From an uncultured Oscillospiraceae bacterium (GTDB lineage Bacteria > Bacillota > Clostridia > Oscillospirales > Acutalibacteraceae): a stretch of DNA of 64,000 bases. Below the pieces are notes generated by a model. That model was not told the origin of the DNA, searched no databases, and saw only the letters and a list, made by a program, of their open reading frames with translations. Made by a program: the position numbers and the translations under genes. The DNA lies in the NCBI GenBank assembly GCA_905192745.1, contig CAJJLZ010000008.1, forward strand, positions 30,946 to 94,945, read 5' to 3'. Position 1 is the stretch's first letter, and every line of letters starts with the position of its first letter. Of the stretch, positions 15,962-24,869 are shown in pieces.

Positions 15962-16659
15962 TCAATCCTTTCGACCGGCAGGGGATTCGGGTTTTTCCCG
16001 GCGGATTTCACCCGCCCATTGCGGATCTTGATGATCCGGTCGGCAATCGGCGTAATCGCCTGATTGTGGGTGATAACGATCACGGTCATTCCGGTGCGTC
16101 GACAGGTGCCATACAGCAGTTCCAGCACCGTGCGGCCGGTCGCGTCGTCCAGTGCGCCGGTCGGCTCGTCGCAGAGCAGCAGCTTCGGATTTTTCGCCAG
16201 AGCCCGGGCGATGGATACCCGCTGCTGCTCGCCGCCCGAAAGCTGAGCGGGGAAATTGTTCATCCGTTCGGTCAGCCCCACTTCGGCCAGCATCTCCCGC
16301 GCGTCCAGCGGATTCCGGCAGATCTGGGCGGCCAGTTCCACGTTTTCCAGAGCCGTCAGGTTTTGCACCAGATTATAAAACTGAAACACGAACCCGATAT
16401 CGTGCCGCCGGTAGGCGGTGAGCTGCCTGCGGTTATAGGCGCTGATTTCCTCTCCATCGACAAAAATTTTTCCTCCGTCGCAGGTATCCATTCCGCCCAG
16501 AATATTCAGCACCGTGGTTTTTCCCGCGCCGCTGGGACCGACCACCACCACAAATTCGCCCTTTTCGATGTCGAAGGTGATCCCGTCCGACGCGCGGACG
16601 GTAATCTCTCCCATTTTATACACTTTGGTTACGTCCTGAAAACTGACGTATCCCGCCAT
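15955..16659 (-). CDS. ABC transporter ATP-binding protein, MacB/LolD type
   Basis: 234 residues with all ATPase motifs: Walker A GPSGAGKTTVLN (about residues 41-52), Q-loop in GFVFQFYNLVQNLTA, signature LSGGEQQR, Walker B LLLCDEPTGALDD and switch histidine in VIVITHN. The type pairs with FtsX-like permeases, and the gene overlaps the permease gene by seven bases. A TATAAT-like box on the minus strand (16749-16754) may be its -10 element, but the -35 is poor. Confidence 0.93.
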   Translation of the reverse strand: MAGYVSFQDVTKVYKMGEITVRASDGITFDIEKGEFVVVVGPSGAGKTTVLNILGGMDTCDGGKIFVDGEEISAYNRRQLTAYRRHDIGFVFQFYNLVQNLTALENVELAAQICRNPLDAREMLAEVGLTERMNNFPAQLSGGEQQRVSIARALAKNPKLLLCDEPTGALDDATGRTVLELLYGTCRRTGMTVIVITHNQAITPIADRIIKIRNGRVKSAGKNPNPLPVERIEW

Positions 16660-16881
16660 ACGACCACGCCTTTCGAATGTTTTGCCGCCGCGGTGTTCCG
16701 CTGTCCGCCCGTTCAGCCGCAGCCGCGGCCCGGAAAACCTTTTTTTTCATTATAAAGAAATTTCTGAATAAACGCTCTGTCTATCTATGAACTTTTTATG
16801 AATTCTTTCTCTTTTCCGCTTTTCCCTCCGGCTTTCTCCGTTTCGCCGACAGACGACCGGCAAATTTCGTTAAAATTCGAT

Positions 16882-16932
16882 TGTCGGAATTCGACACAAA
16901 GCCTTGTGTTTCGGCACAGCTCGTTTTATACT
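16882..16932 (+). promoter_or_regulatory. Promoter of the LTA-synthase-like gene with Spo0A-box palindrome
   Basis: TTGTGT (16904-16909) and TATACT (16927-16932) are 17 bases apart. Just upstream TTCGACA (16890-16896) is a perfect Spo0A box, and facing it TGTCGGA (16882-16888) is one base off, making a palindrome centred on GAATTC at about -47. That is an activating position. The remaining bases of the 425-base gap between 16660 and 17084 show nothing further that I can support. Confidence 0.5.
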
Positions 16933-17084
16933 GTACTTATTGTACTTATGATTTCCGGGATTGTAAAAATTTTGGAAACGCCAGTGAGAAATCAAGACCG
17001 ATTTTTCGACATATCTTTGGGAAGCCGCCGAATCCGCAATCGGCGTCTTTGACATAACCATGAAAACAGAGGATGACATTTCCA

Positions 17085-19163
17085 ATGAGCGAAAAGATGA
17101 GACCCGTTTTTCAGCATACGCAAAAAGCGCTGCCCGACTGGTGCTTTTTGTTTTTATTTCCGGCCGTGTTGTTTTACTATGAAACGGTATTCCGCCTGTC
17201 CACCGTCGGCGGATATTTCCGGCTGGGAACGGTGTTTATGCTGTTGTTCAGCCTGTTCTACGGAGGGATCGGTTACCTGCTGTCCACCCTTTTCAAAAAT
17301 CCGAAGGCCAACCGGGCGGTCGCTCTGACGCTGATCGGGCTTTTGGCCCTCCCCTTTCTGGTGGAATATTTCGTATACCGCGCCTTTAAGGTCTTTTACG
17401 ACCTGAACACGGTGGCGGGCGGCGCGGGGGACGCCGTCGGCGGGTTTTCCGGCGATATCTTCCGCCTGATTTTCAGTCTGGACGGTCTTTTTAAGCTTGT
17501 GCTGTTTGCCCTGCCCTTCGTGTTATATCTCCTTTTGGGAAAACGTTTCCTTCCCGCGGCCCGCTCGGGAGCCCGGCTGCGGATCATCGCGGCGGCCGGA
17601 ATGCTGATTTTTTTCCTTGCCGGGACGCTTTGGATTTCCTTCCACAGCGTGTACGGACCGATGGCCGGAACCGAGTATAATTACCAGTCGGCGGTGGGAA
17701 ATTTCGGCCTGCTGACCGGGATCCGGCTGGATATCCGAAAAGCTCTTTTCGGCGGAAATCGGCAATCCTTCGAGCCGGTTCCGCCAACGTCGGAAGCAAC
17801 GCCGGCCGGCCCCGCGCCGGTGGAATCCTCCGCGCCGGAATCGGAGGGAAACGATTCCTCCTCCCCGCCGCCGGACGAACCGAAGGTATATCCCTATAAC
17901 CAGATGCCGCTGGATTTTAACGCGCTTGGCGAAAGCGCCTCGGGACAGTTGGCGGAGCTGGATCAGTATGTCGGCGCTCTGGCTCCCTCCCGTCAGAACC
18001 CGTACACCGGCCTTTTCAAGGGAAAAAACCTGATTCTGATCGGCGCCGAGGCCTTTTCGGCGGAGGTGATCGATCCGGAGCTGACCCCCACCCTCTATCG
18101 TCTGGCGACCAAAGGCGTTCAGTTTACCGATTATTATCAGCCCGCCAGCGCCGGCACTACCGGCGGGGAATATGAAATCCTTTTCGGGATGATGCCCACC
18201 GCCGGCGGAATGTCTTTTAAGAGCACCGCCGACCATCTCAACTATTTTACCATGGGCAGCCAGCTCAACCGGATGGGCTATTATGGAAAGGCCTTTCACA
18301 ACAACACCTACACCTATTACGACCGGCATAAGACCCATATCAATCTGGGTTACTCCGACGGCTATATGGGATATGGGAACGGGATGGAAGCCTATGTGCA
18401 ACAGCAGTGGCCTCAGAGCGATCTTGAAATGATCGCCGGCACGCTGCCCACTTATATCGACCGTCAGCCCTTCAATATTTATTACATGACCGTCAGCGGC
18501 CACGGCGGATACGGCCGGTACGGCAACGCCATGACCGGGAAAAACTGGGACCGGGTGGCATCGCTTCCCTATTCCGACCCGGTCAAAGGGTATCTCGCCG
18601 CCAATCTGGAGCTGGAGGACGCGATGGCGCATCTGGTGGCGGAGCTCGAAAAGAAGGGGATCGCGGAGGATACCGTGATCTGTCTCGCCGCCGACCATTT
18701 CCCCTACGGTCTGGACTCCGGCGCCTCGCTGGGGAACATGCCTTATCTGTCCGAGCTTTACGGGCAGCCGGTTGACAACCTCTTCCAGCGGGACCATTCC
18801 CGGTTGATCCTCTGGTGCGGAAGCCTCGAAAAAGAAGAGCCGATTGTCGTGGATACCCCTACCTTCAGCCTGGATATTCTGCCGACCCTCTCCAACCTGT
18901 TCGGCACGGAATTCGATTCCCGCCTTCTGCCCGGAAGGGACGTGTTTTCGGACGCGGAAGCGTTGGTTTTCAACATGAATTACGACTGGAAAACGGAATA
19001 CGGTACCTATATCGCTTCCACCGGCACCTTTACGCCGGCGAACGAGGGGGAGGAGATACCGGAAGGGTATGTCGCCCGGATCCGGGCGATGGTGCGGAAT
19101 AAAATTCATTACTGCGAGGGTGTACTGAATACCGATTACTACGCCCATGTATTTGGAAAATAG
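17085..19163 (+). CDS. LTA synthase family protein (membrane-anchored sulfatase-fold enzyme)
   Basis: About 692 residues. Five membrane helices fill the first 200 residues; a Pro/Ser-rich linker follows (about 235-270), then an extracellular sulfatase-fold domain. The catalytic threonine region reads SAGTTGGEYEILFG, the first metal ligand is probably Glu in LILIGAEAFSAE, and the late metal pair is in LAADHFPYG. LtaS enzymes polymerise glycerol phosphate from phosphatidylglycerol; relatives modify other surface polymers, so the exact substrate is open. Start 17085 is preferred because the upstream ATG at 17073 overlaps the AGAGG site. Monocistronic with a clear terminator. Confidence 0.88.
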   Translation: MSEKMRPVFQHTQKALPDWCFLFLFPAVLFYYETVFRLSTVGGYFRLGTVFMLLFSLFYGGIGYLLSTLFKNPKANRAVALTLIGLLALPFLVEYFVYRAFKVFYDLNTVAGGAGDAVGGFSGDIFRLIFSLDGLFKLVLFALPFVLYLLLGKRFLPAARSGARLRIIAAAGMLIFFLAGTLWISFHSVYGPMAGTEYNYQSAVGNFGLLTGIRLDIRKALFGGNRQSFEPVPPTSEATPAGPAPVESSAPESEGNDSSSPPPDEPKVYPYNQMPLDFNALGESASGQLAELDQYVGALAPSRQNPYTGLFKGKNLILIGAEAFSAEVIDPELTPTLYRLATKGVQFTDYYQPASAGTTGGEYEILFGMMPTAGGMSFKSTADHLNYFTMGSQLNRMGYYGKAFHNNTYTYYDRHKTHINLGYSDGYMGYGNGMEAYVQQQWPQSDLEMIAGTLPTYIDRQPFNIYYMTVSGHGGYGRYGNAMTGKNWDRVASLPYSDPVKGYLAANLELEDAMAHLVAELEKKGIAEDTVICLAADHFPYGLDSGASLGNMPYLSELYGQPVDNLFQRDHSRLILWCGSLEKEEPIVVDTPTFSLDILPTLSNLFGTEFDSRLLPGRDVFSDAEALVFNMNYDWKTEYGTYIASTGTFTPANEGEEIPEGYVARIRAMVRNKIHYCEGVLNTDYYAHVFGK

Positions 19164-19202
19164 GAAACGGCTCCCGCGGTTTTCGCCCGGCGGAAGCCGT
19201 CA

Positions 19203-19248
19203 AAAACGCGCCGGCTGAAACGGGATTTCAGCCGGCGCGTTTTTATTT
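19203..19248. terminator. Terminator after the LTA-synthase-like gene
   Basis: A long stem of 17 bp, AAACGCGCCGGCTGAAA paired with its complement, starts at 19204 and is followed by TTTTATTTTA. It may also serve the converging mreB-like gene. Confidence 0.85.
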
Positions 19249-19277
19249 TATGTTCAATGACACGGCGGAACAGGAAA

Positions 19278-20324
19278 TCACTGCGCGCGGGGGATGGAAT
19301 CCACCTGCGAAGTAGTGAAACGGCTGATATCGTACACGCCGGAGGACAGCACCCCCACGAATTTCAGCGCCTTGCCGGTGCCGAGCGCCACGCAGTCCGA
19401 CGGATTCTCCGCCAACCGACAAAGCACGCCGGTACGCCGGGTAAGCAGTTCGTCCAGCCCGCTCAGCCGGGAAGCCCCGCCGGTCAGCACAACGCCGTCT
19501 TCCAGAATATCGCCGGTCAGCTCCGGCGGGGTGTTCTCCATCACCCGCTGTACCGCGGCGATGATTTCCTCCACCGGCTCCTTCAGCGCCTCCTGAATTT
19601 CAGAGGCCCGCACCTCCCGCACGCAGGGAAGGCCGGTGGCCGCGTTGCGGCCCTTCACCGGCATCACCGGGTCGTCCGGCTGATCGACGGCGCGGCCGAT
19701 CCGGATTTTGACCTGCTCCGCCGTCAGCAGCCCAATCACATGGTTGTATTTGTTGTGCAGATACCGAACGATTGCCTCATCCATATCGTTGCCGCCCACC
19801 CGCACCGAGAGGGAGGCCGCCATTCCCTTCAGCGACATCACCGCGACATCGGTGGTACCGCCGCCGATATCCGCCACCATGGAGCCGCGCGGCTCCGACA
19901 CCGTGAGTCCCGCGCCGATAGCCGCCGCCATGGATTCCTCGATCAGCACCACCCGGCGGGCGCCGGCAGCGCGCACTGCTTCGATCACGGAGCGCTGCTC
20001 CACCTCCGTTACGGAAGCGGGAACGCTGACCGCCGCCCGGGGCTTCAGTATTTTATAGGCGCACACCCGGCGGACAAAATGCCGCAGCATCTGCTCCGCA
20101 TAATCATAATCCGAAATCACGCCCTTGCTCAGCGGGCGGACCGCCTCGATGGAACCGGGCGTACGCCCCAGCATGGCGTAAGCCTTCCGTCCGCAGGCAA
20201 TCATTTTTCCGCTGTCGCTGTCCACCGCGATCACCGACGGTTCCCGCAGCACAATCCCCCGGCCCGAGGCATAGATCGTCACCCGGGATGTCCCGAGGTC
20301 GATGCCTAAATCCATTCCCGGCAT
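19278..20324 (-). CDS. mreB: MreB/Mbl-type bacterial actin, rod-shape determination
   Basis: 348 residues with actin-fold ATP motifs: phosphate-1 LGIDLGTSRVTIYASG at the N-terminus, phosphate-2 MVADIGGGTTDVAVMS (about residue 160) and the adenosine motif VVLTGGASRLSGLDELL. MreB filaments guide sidewall peptidoglycan synthesis at the inner membrane. No mreC/mreD follows, so this is a detached paralogue of the Mbl or MreBH kind rather than the mreBCD-operon copy; which one cannot be decided here. AAAGGATG precedes ATG 20324. The C-terminal tail ends SRFTTSQVDSIPRAQ. Confidence 0.9.
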   Translation of the reverse strand: MPGMDLGIDLGTSRVTIYASGRGIVLREPSVIAVDSDSGKMIACGRKAYAMLGRTPGSIEAVRPLSKGVISDYDYAEQMLRHFVRRVCAYKILKPRAAVSVPASVTEVEQRSVIEAVRAAGARRVVLIEESMAAAIGAGLTVSEPRGSMVADIGGGTTDVAVMSLKGMAASLSVRVGGNDMDEAIVRYLHNKYNHVIGLLTAEQVKIRIGRAVDQPDDPVMPVKGRNAATGLPCVREVRASEIQEALKEPVEEIIAAVQRVMENTPPELTGDILEDGVVLTGGASRLSGLDELLTRRTGVLCRLAENPSDCVALGTGKALKFVGVLSSGVYDISRFTTSQVDSIPRAQ

Positions 20325-20490
20325 ATCGACACATCCTTTCGCCGGATCAACTATCCCTTAACGCACGCCGCCCCACGGGGACTCCGCGTTGTTCCGCGGC
20401 GGCGACAAACCGGAAAACATCCCATTCCCTGTTCCGGACGGCGTAGCCGCGGGTATATATTTCATCCTCTTGATTTTTCTTTGTTTTCCC

Positions 20491-21153
20491 TTACTTGTCC
20501 ATCCCCTGCTCCTGCCCGTCCGCCTCCTTCGCCGCGGCCGTTTTCTTTTTCTTCCGGCGGAGATAGAACACCGCCGCCGCAATCACTGCCGTAATGCCAA
20601 GAACGACTACCCCGACCTTGGAGTAAACCCCCATATACCCGGCAATTTTTTCCCACGAAGCGCCTGCCCAGGCCCCAAGCAAAACCAGAACGATGTTCCA
20701 GATGCAGGTACCCACGGTGGTCAGAAGCAAAAATATCGGCATCGGCATTTTCGCCATACCGGCGGGAATGGAGATCAGACTGCGGATAACCGGGATAAAC
20801 CGGCAAAAGAAAACCGTCAGCTTGCCCCGCCGGTCAAACCAGCCCTGAGCACGGCGGACATCCTCCTTTTTCAGATGAAGGATTTTTCCCAGCTTCCCAT
20901 CCAGCCAGCGTTCCAGCCGTTCCTCCGGAAAACAGCGGCCCACGCCGTAGAGTATCATCGCTCCAAGAACCGAACCGACGGTGGCCGCAATAATCACGCC
21001 CCAGGTCGTCATCGTGGTTGTGGTGGTCATGAATCCGCCAAAGGTCAGAATTACTTCCGACGGGATAGGCGGGAAAATATTTTCGATGGCAATCAGCAGG
21101 GCGATGGCGATATAGCCGTACTGCCCCATCATTTCTTCGATCCATGCGGTCAT
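20491..21153 (-). CDS. DedA/VTT family membrane protein
   Basis: 220 residues with the DedA signature regions: ENIFPPIPSEVILTFGG near the N-terminus, a re-entrant segment GSVLGAMILYGVGR, and the conserved FFCRFIPVIRSLISIPAGMA. A basic, Lys/Arg-rich tail ends the protein. DedA proteins are lipid scramblases or flippases; several Firmicute members recycle undecaprenyl phosphate or move phosphatidylethanolamine. It lies upstream of mreB on the same strand with a 166-base gap that contains a GC-rich hairpin (about 20364-20402). Confidence 0.9.
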   Translation of the reverse strand: MTAWIEEMMGQYGYIAIALLIAIENIFPPIPSEVILTFGGFMTTTTTMTTWGVIIAATVGSVLGAMILYGVGRCFPEERLERWLDGKLGKILHLKKEDVRRAQGWFDRRGKLTVFFCRFIPVIRSLISIPAGMAKMPMPIFLLLTTVGTCIWNIVLVLLGAWAGASWEKIAGYMGVYSKVGVVVLGITAVIAAAVFYLRRKKKKTAAAKEADGQEQGMDK

Positions 21154-21335
21154 TGCAGCACCATTCTTTCCTGAAAGTCAGAAGTCCCGGCTTTTACGCG
21201 GTTCTTTCCCTTTTGGGGTACGGTCTGCCGAGCATTTCTCCGTTAGTATATCCTTTGTAAGCCGCTTATCCGGATTCCCCGCCCGTCTTATCAGCGGGCG
21301 ATGCCGGTCGGTTCACCGCGTTTCTTCCAAACGAC

Positions 21336-21364
21336 AGTATACAATAAACCCCCGGACGGCGCAA
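21336..21364 (-). promoter_or_regulatory. Promoter of the dedA-type gene
   Basis: TTGCGC (21359-21364) and TATACT (21336-21341) on the minus strand, 17 bases apart. The -35 and spacer lie inside the terminator hairpin of the upstream glycosyltransferase gene. Confidence 0.6.
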
Positions 21365-21386
21365 CCGATATCGCGCTGTCCGGGGG
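21342..21386 (-). terminator. Terminator of the marR-ftsH-GT8 operon
   Basis: CCCCCGGAC and GCGC arms with one mismatch (21349-21362 with 21373-21386) are followed by TTTATT on the minus strand, about 80 bases past the glycosyltransferase stop codon. Confidence 0.6.
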
Positions 21387-21464
21387 GATTTCATGGAAAA
21401 TTAAGATTTTTTCATTTTTTCATTCAGGCGGTTCTGTCCGTCCATCCCGGCGTTTCCGCTCTTT

Positions 21465-22304
21465 TCATTGAACGTTCGGCGGAATGTCGGGCGGCAGGCG
21501 GCGGGCCGCTTCGTCGTAAAACACCCGGAATTCGCCGTGATAGCCTGGCTTCCACGGTTTGTTCCGGCCGCAGAAATGAATCACGCGGGTATTTTCCCGT
21601 ACCCAGTCTAGGGTCCGTCGGTTTCCGCGGTTTCTGGGGTTAAGGTTATACAGGTTCCAATATTTTTCGTCCAGATTATACAGCAGCGGATCGACCGGCA
21701 GAATACGATCCCCGTACAGCGCGTTCATCACATCCTGATCCGGAAGAAAGAGAAACGGCTTTTTCCGTTCGATATACTCCAGCACCTCCCGTACATCCTG
21801 CTCCGCCCGTAAGCAGGAGAGATTCATCAGCACCACGCCGGAATTGACGTAGGGCGCGTTTTCCGGCATCCCGAGCCGCACCTCGTTGAACTTGCGGAAC
21901 TGCTCATGCACATGAGAGGCGGCGGCATACAGCGACTCGCCCATCTCCTGTTCATATAGTTCCCGCAGGGGACCGATCACCACCGTATCCGGGTCCAGGT
22001 ACAGGATGCGTTCCAGATCCGAAGGCAGAAAATGGGCCGCAAACAGACGATAATACATCTCCCGCGGATACCGGTAAACGATCGGCGCATCGGAAAGCAT
22101 TTCATCCGACACCCGGATCTCCGTCACCGTACAGCGGGCGGGATCCACCGCCGAACGGATACGGCGGAAATCCGACTCTTCCATCCGGGAATGAGCCACA
22201 TAAAGGGTGAAGGATTCCTCCGGTTCGGCTGCCATGAGGGAGGCAAGCATTACTCGCAGGGGGCCGACGTAGCCCGCGTCCAGCGTCACCAGAAGATTCA
22301 TCAT
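21465..22304 (-). CDS. Family GT8 glycosyltransferase
   Basis: 279 residues with the GT8 layout: N-terminal nucleotide-sugar fold (NLLVTLDAGYVGPLRVMLAS), the metal-binding DxD in RILYLDPDTVVIG, NSGVVLMNL, and the C-terminal HFCGRNKPWKPG typical of galactosyl/glucosyl transferases of lipopolysaccharide or teichoic-acid type. The donor sugar is not predictable. Its ATG overlaps the ftsH stop codon by four bases, so translation is coupled to the protease. Confidence 0.9.
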   Translation of the reverse strand: MMNLLVTLDAGYVGPLRVMLASLMAAEPEESFTLYVAHSRMEESDFRRIRSAVDPARCTVTEIRVSDEMLSDAPIVYRYPREMYYRLFAAHFLPSDLERILYLDPDTVVIGPLRELYEQEMGESLYAAASHVHEQFRKFNEVRLGMPENAPYVNSGVVLMNLSCLRAEQDVREVLEYIERKKPFLFLPDQDVMNALYGDRILPVDPLLYNLDEKYWNLYNLNPRNRGNRRTLDWVRENTRVIHFCGRNKPWKPGYHGEFRVFYDEAARRLPPDIPPNVQ

Positions 22305-24136
22305 ATGGACGCATCCTCCTGCCGCCCGTTCAGAATCTGCAGAAACTCCTCACCGGTGATGGTTTCCTTTTCCATCAGATACTGTGCGAGCTCGTGCAGC
22401 TTATCCTGGTTTTCAGAAAGAATTTTCCGCGCCTTTTCATGCGCCGCCTTGATGAGAGCCAGCACCTGACCGTCGATCCGGGCTGCCGTTTCCGGAGAGC
22501 AGGCCAGGGACGCATCCCCGCCGAGATACTGGTTCTCGATCGTTTCCAGCGCCATCATATCAAATTCCTCGCTCATCCCCAGCCGGGTCACCATGGCCCG
22601 GGCGAGCTTGGTCGCCTGCTCAATGTCGTTGGACGCTCCGGAGGTATAGGTGGCAAAGATCAGCTCTTCCGCCGCCCGGCCCCCGGTCAGAGTGGCGATC
22701 TTATTGAAAGCCTCCTCCTGGGTCATGAGGTTACTTTCCTCCTCGGCCACCTGCATGGTATATCCCAGTGCGCCGGAGGTACGGGGAACGATGGTGATCT
22801 TATGCACCGGGGCGGAATTGTTCTGCTTCGCGGCGACCAGCGCATGACCGATTTCGTGGTAAGCGACGATCCGCTTTTCCTTTGGGGAAATCACCGCGCC
22901 TTTGCGCTGATACCCGGCGATCACCGTTTCCACCGATTCCTCCAAATCCTCCTGTGTAACGGCGGCGCGTCCACATTTCACCGCCCGGAGCGCGCCTTCG
23001 TTGACGATATTGGCCAGCTCCGCGCCGGACGCGCCGGCGGTGGCCCGGGCAACCACGCCGAAATCTACGTTGTCCGCCATTTTCACGTCCCGCGCATGAA
23101 CGCGAAGGATCGCCTCCCGTCCGGCAAGATCGGGCAGCTCCACCGGAATCCGGCGGTCGAACCGTCCCGGACGGAGAAGGGCCTTGTCCAGAGTCTCCGG
23201 CCGGTTGGTGGCGGCGAGGATCACCACCCCTTTTTTGCCGTCGAAGCCGTCCATCTCGGTAAGAAGCTGGTTAAGGGTCTGCTCCCGTTCATCGTTGCTG
23301 CCAAGCCCGTTGTCCCGCTTTTTGCCGATGGTATCGATCTCATCGATAAAGACGATACAGGGGGCCTTTTCCTGTGCCTGCTTAAACAGGTCGCGCACCT
23401 TAGCCGCGCCCATGCCGACGAACATTTCCACAAATTCGGAGCCAGAAATCGAGAAGAAGGGAACGTGCGCTTCCCCCGCGACCGCCTTGGCCAGCAGGGT
23501 TTTTCCGGTGCCGGGAGGGCCCACCAGCAGCGCGCCCTTGGGCAGGGTGGCACCGATCTCGGCATATTTCTGCGGGTTATGCAGAAAATCCACGATTTCG
23601 GCGAGGGCCTCTTTGGCTTCGTCCTCCCCGGCTACATCGGCAAAGGTCTTGCCGGTCTGCGCTTCCACATAAATCTTCGCGTTGCTTTTCCCGATGGCGA
23701 GGGCGTTTCCGCCCCCCATTCTCTTTTGCATCGATCGCAGGAAAAACTGCCCCAGCAGCACCATCAGCCCGATCGGCAGAAGCCAGTACAGCAGGAAATC
23801 CAGCAGCGGGGAGTTTTCCTTCGGGATGACCTTGCCGTATTTGACCCCTGCTTCCTCCAAACGGTTGACGATATCCGGATCATCCATCCGGCCGGTAACG
23901 TAAATTTTCTCCTTTCCCTTCTCGTTATCGGCGGTAAAGGCGATTTTGTCGTCATCCATCTCCACTTCCTTTACTTCCCCCGCCTTAACGCGTGAAAGAA
24001 AGGTGCCGTAATCCACCGTCTCGGTCCGGCCGCTGCTGAACAGAGGCACCAACAGCGTATTGAGCAACAGGATAACGAGCATGGCGATGACATAATAATA
24101 AATCAGCGGTTTTTTCGGCGTTTTCTTTTCCTGCAT
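22301..24136 (-). CDS. ftsH: FtsH, membrane-bound ATP-dependent zinc metalloprotease
   Basis: 611 residues. Two membrane helices (about 10-32 and 110-130) flank a small extracellular domain. The AAA module has Walker A VGPPGTGKTLLAKAV (about residue 205), Walker B CIVFIDEIDTIG and the second region of homology ATNRPETLDKALLRPGRFDR. The protease domain has the zinc motif HEIGHALVAA (about 425). FtsH degrades misfolded membrane proteins and regulators. In Bacillus it sits next to tilS/hprT; here it is between a MarR-type regulator and a glycosyltransferase, so it may be an additional copy. Confidence 0.96.
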   Translation of the reverse strand: MQEKKTPKKPLIYYYVIAMLVILLLNTLLVPLFSSGRTETVDYGTFLSRVKAGEVKEVEMDDDKIAFTADNEKGKEKIYVTGRMDDPDIVNRLEEAGVKYGKVIPKENSPLLDFLLYWLLPIGLMVLLGQFFLRSMQKRMGGGNALAIGKSNAKIYVEAQTGKTFADVAGEDEAKEALAEIVDFLHNPQKYAEIGATLPKGALLVGPPGTGKTLLAKAVAGEAHVPFFSISGSEFVEMFVGMGAAKVRDLFKQAQEKAPCIVFIDEIDTIGKKRDNGLGSNDEREQTLNQLLTEMDGFDGKKGVVILAATNRPETLDKALLRPGRFDRRIPVELPDLAGREAILRVHARDVKMADNVDFGVVARATAGASGAELANIVNEGALRAVKCGRAAVTQEDLEESVETVIAGYQRKGAVISPKEKRIVAYHEIGHALVAAKQNNSAPVHKITIVPRTSGALGYTMQVAEEESNLMTQEEAFNKIATLTGGRAAEELIFATYTSGASNDIEQATKLARAMVTRLGMSEEFDMMALETIENQYLGGDASLACSPETAARIDGQVLALIKAAHEKARKILSENQDKLHELAQYLMEKETITGEEFLQILNGRQEDASI

Positions 24137-24150
24137 GGGTTTATACCTCC

Positions 24151-24600
24151 TTATGTTTCTTTCGCCGCTCCGTTCATACGGATCAGCAGAGCGTCCAATG
24201 CACGCAGCCCGACCAGAACGGCCTGCGCCTCTTCCCGCTCGCTTTCCAGCGCGACGGCATACTTTTCATCCAGTTCCCGACGGACGTTCTCCACGGTTTC
24301 CCTGCCCCGTTCCGTCAGGCCGACCCGGACAACCCGTTCATCCTCCTCCGCCCGGACGCGGTAGGCGAACCCCCTCAGTTCCATCCGTTTGCAGAGAGCG
24401 GAGGCGTTGGTCCCCGCTATGTGCAGTCTCCGGCTCAACTCGCCCACCGTTCGCTTTTTCTCGCAGAGGGCGAGCAGCAGGCGAAGCTGAGTCAGAGTCA
24501 GCCCGTATCGCTCGCAGAAGGGATGCACCGCCCCATCCATATGATCCATAATCTTTCGGAGCAGCAGCACCGCTTCGCTCCGAAACTCCACGATTTCCAC
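24151..24600 (-). CDS. MarR family transcriptional regulator
   Basis: A 149-residue winged-helix protein with LTLTQLRLLLALCEKKRTVG leading into the recognition helix NASALCKRMELRG and a wing with basic/acidic pairs (VRAEEDERVVRVGLTERG). The start at GTG 24600 is chosen because a TTG 21 bases upstream would sit too close to the transcription start and has no ribosome site. First gene of a marR-ftsH-GT8 operon; 14 bases separate it from ftsH. MarR proteins usually repress their own operon and release DNA on binding a small ligand or on oxidation. Confidence 0.88.
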   Translation of the reverse strand: MEIVEFRSEAVLLLRKIMDHMDGAVHPFCERYGLTLTQLRLLLALCEKKRTVGELSRRLHIAGTNASALCKRMELRGFAYRVRAEEDERVVRVGLTERGRETVENVRRELDEKYAVALESEREEAQAVLVGLRALDALLIRMNGAAKET

Positions 24601-24635
24601 GTTCCCGCCTGCCTTTCCCAACAGTCTATATTTTA

Positions 24636-24676
24636 TATTATATATAAATAATAACTATTTGGCCGCGGGATGTCAA
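24636..24676 (-). promoter_or_regulatory. Promoter and likely MarR operator for marR-ftsH-GT8
   Basis: TTGACA (24671-24676), 17 bases, then TATTAT (24648-24653) on the minus strand. The -10 hexamer is one arm of an inverted repeat TATTAT-N6-ATAATA (24636-24653) that spans the predicted transcription start, a fitting place for autorepression by the MarR protein. Confidence 0.7.
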
Positions 24677-24800
24677 GGAAAAGCGCCGTACCGTTTCCCA
24701 TCTCTTTCCGGCGGGGCGGAATACGGCGGACGACTTTTCGGCCGAGATAAGAAAAACGATCCGACCTGAAAAATTTTTTATCGCGGAAAGGCACCGGCGC

Positions 24801-24817
24801 GTGCCGGGCATACAATA
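24801..24817 (+). promoter_or_regulatory. Candidate mother-cell sigma-E/sigma-K -10 element
   Basis: CATACAATA (24809-24817) satisfies both the sigma-E -10 pattern CATACANT and the sigma-K pattern CATANNNTA. It lies 53 bases before a proline-rich gene. A sigma-K-like AC is present upstream (24792-24793), at a slightly short distance. Confidence 0.45.
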
Positions 24818-24869
24818 GAACAGGCCCGTCCCTTCCACAGACGGGGATTTCCGTAAAGGAGAATCCGCC

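Noticed and set aside
12677..16063. Very long plus-strand open frame opposite the ABC permease (1,128 codons), and similar long frames opposite amtB, mutS and the spoVAF gene
   Set aside because: They mirror strong protein-coding genes on the other strand, have biased composition (Arg/His/Pro/Gln-rich), no ribosome sites and no recognisable domains. They result from high-GC codon use.
20364..20402. GC-rich hairpin before mreB as another member of the repeat family
   Set aside because: The arms CGCCGCC/GGCGGCG look similar, but the interior is 25 bases, the conserved interior positions are absent, and there is no hairpin 1 beside it.
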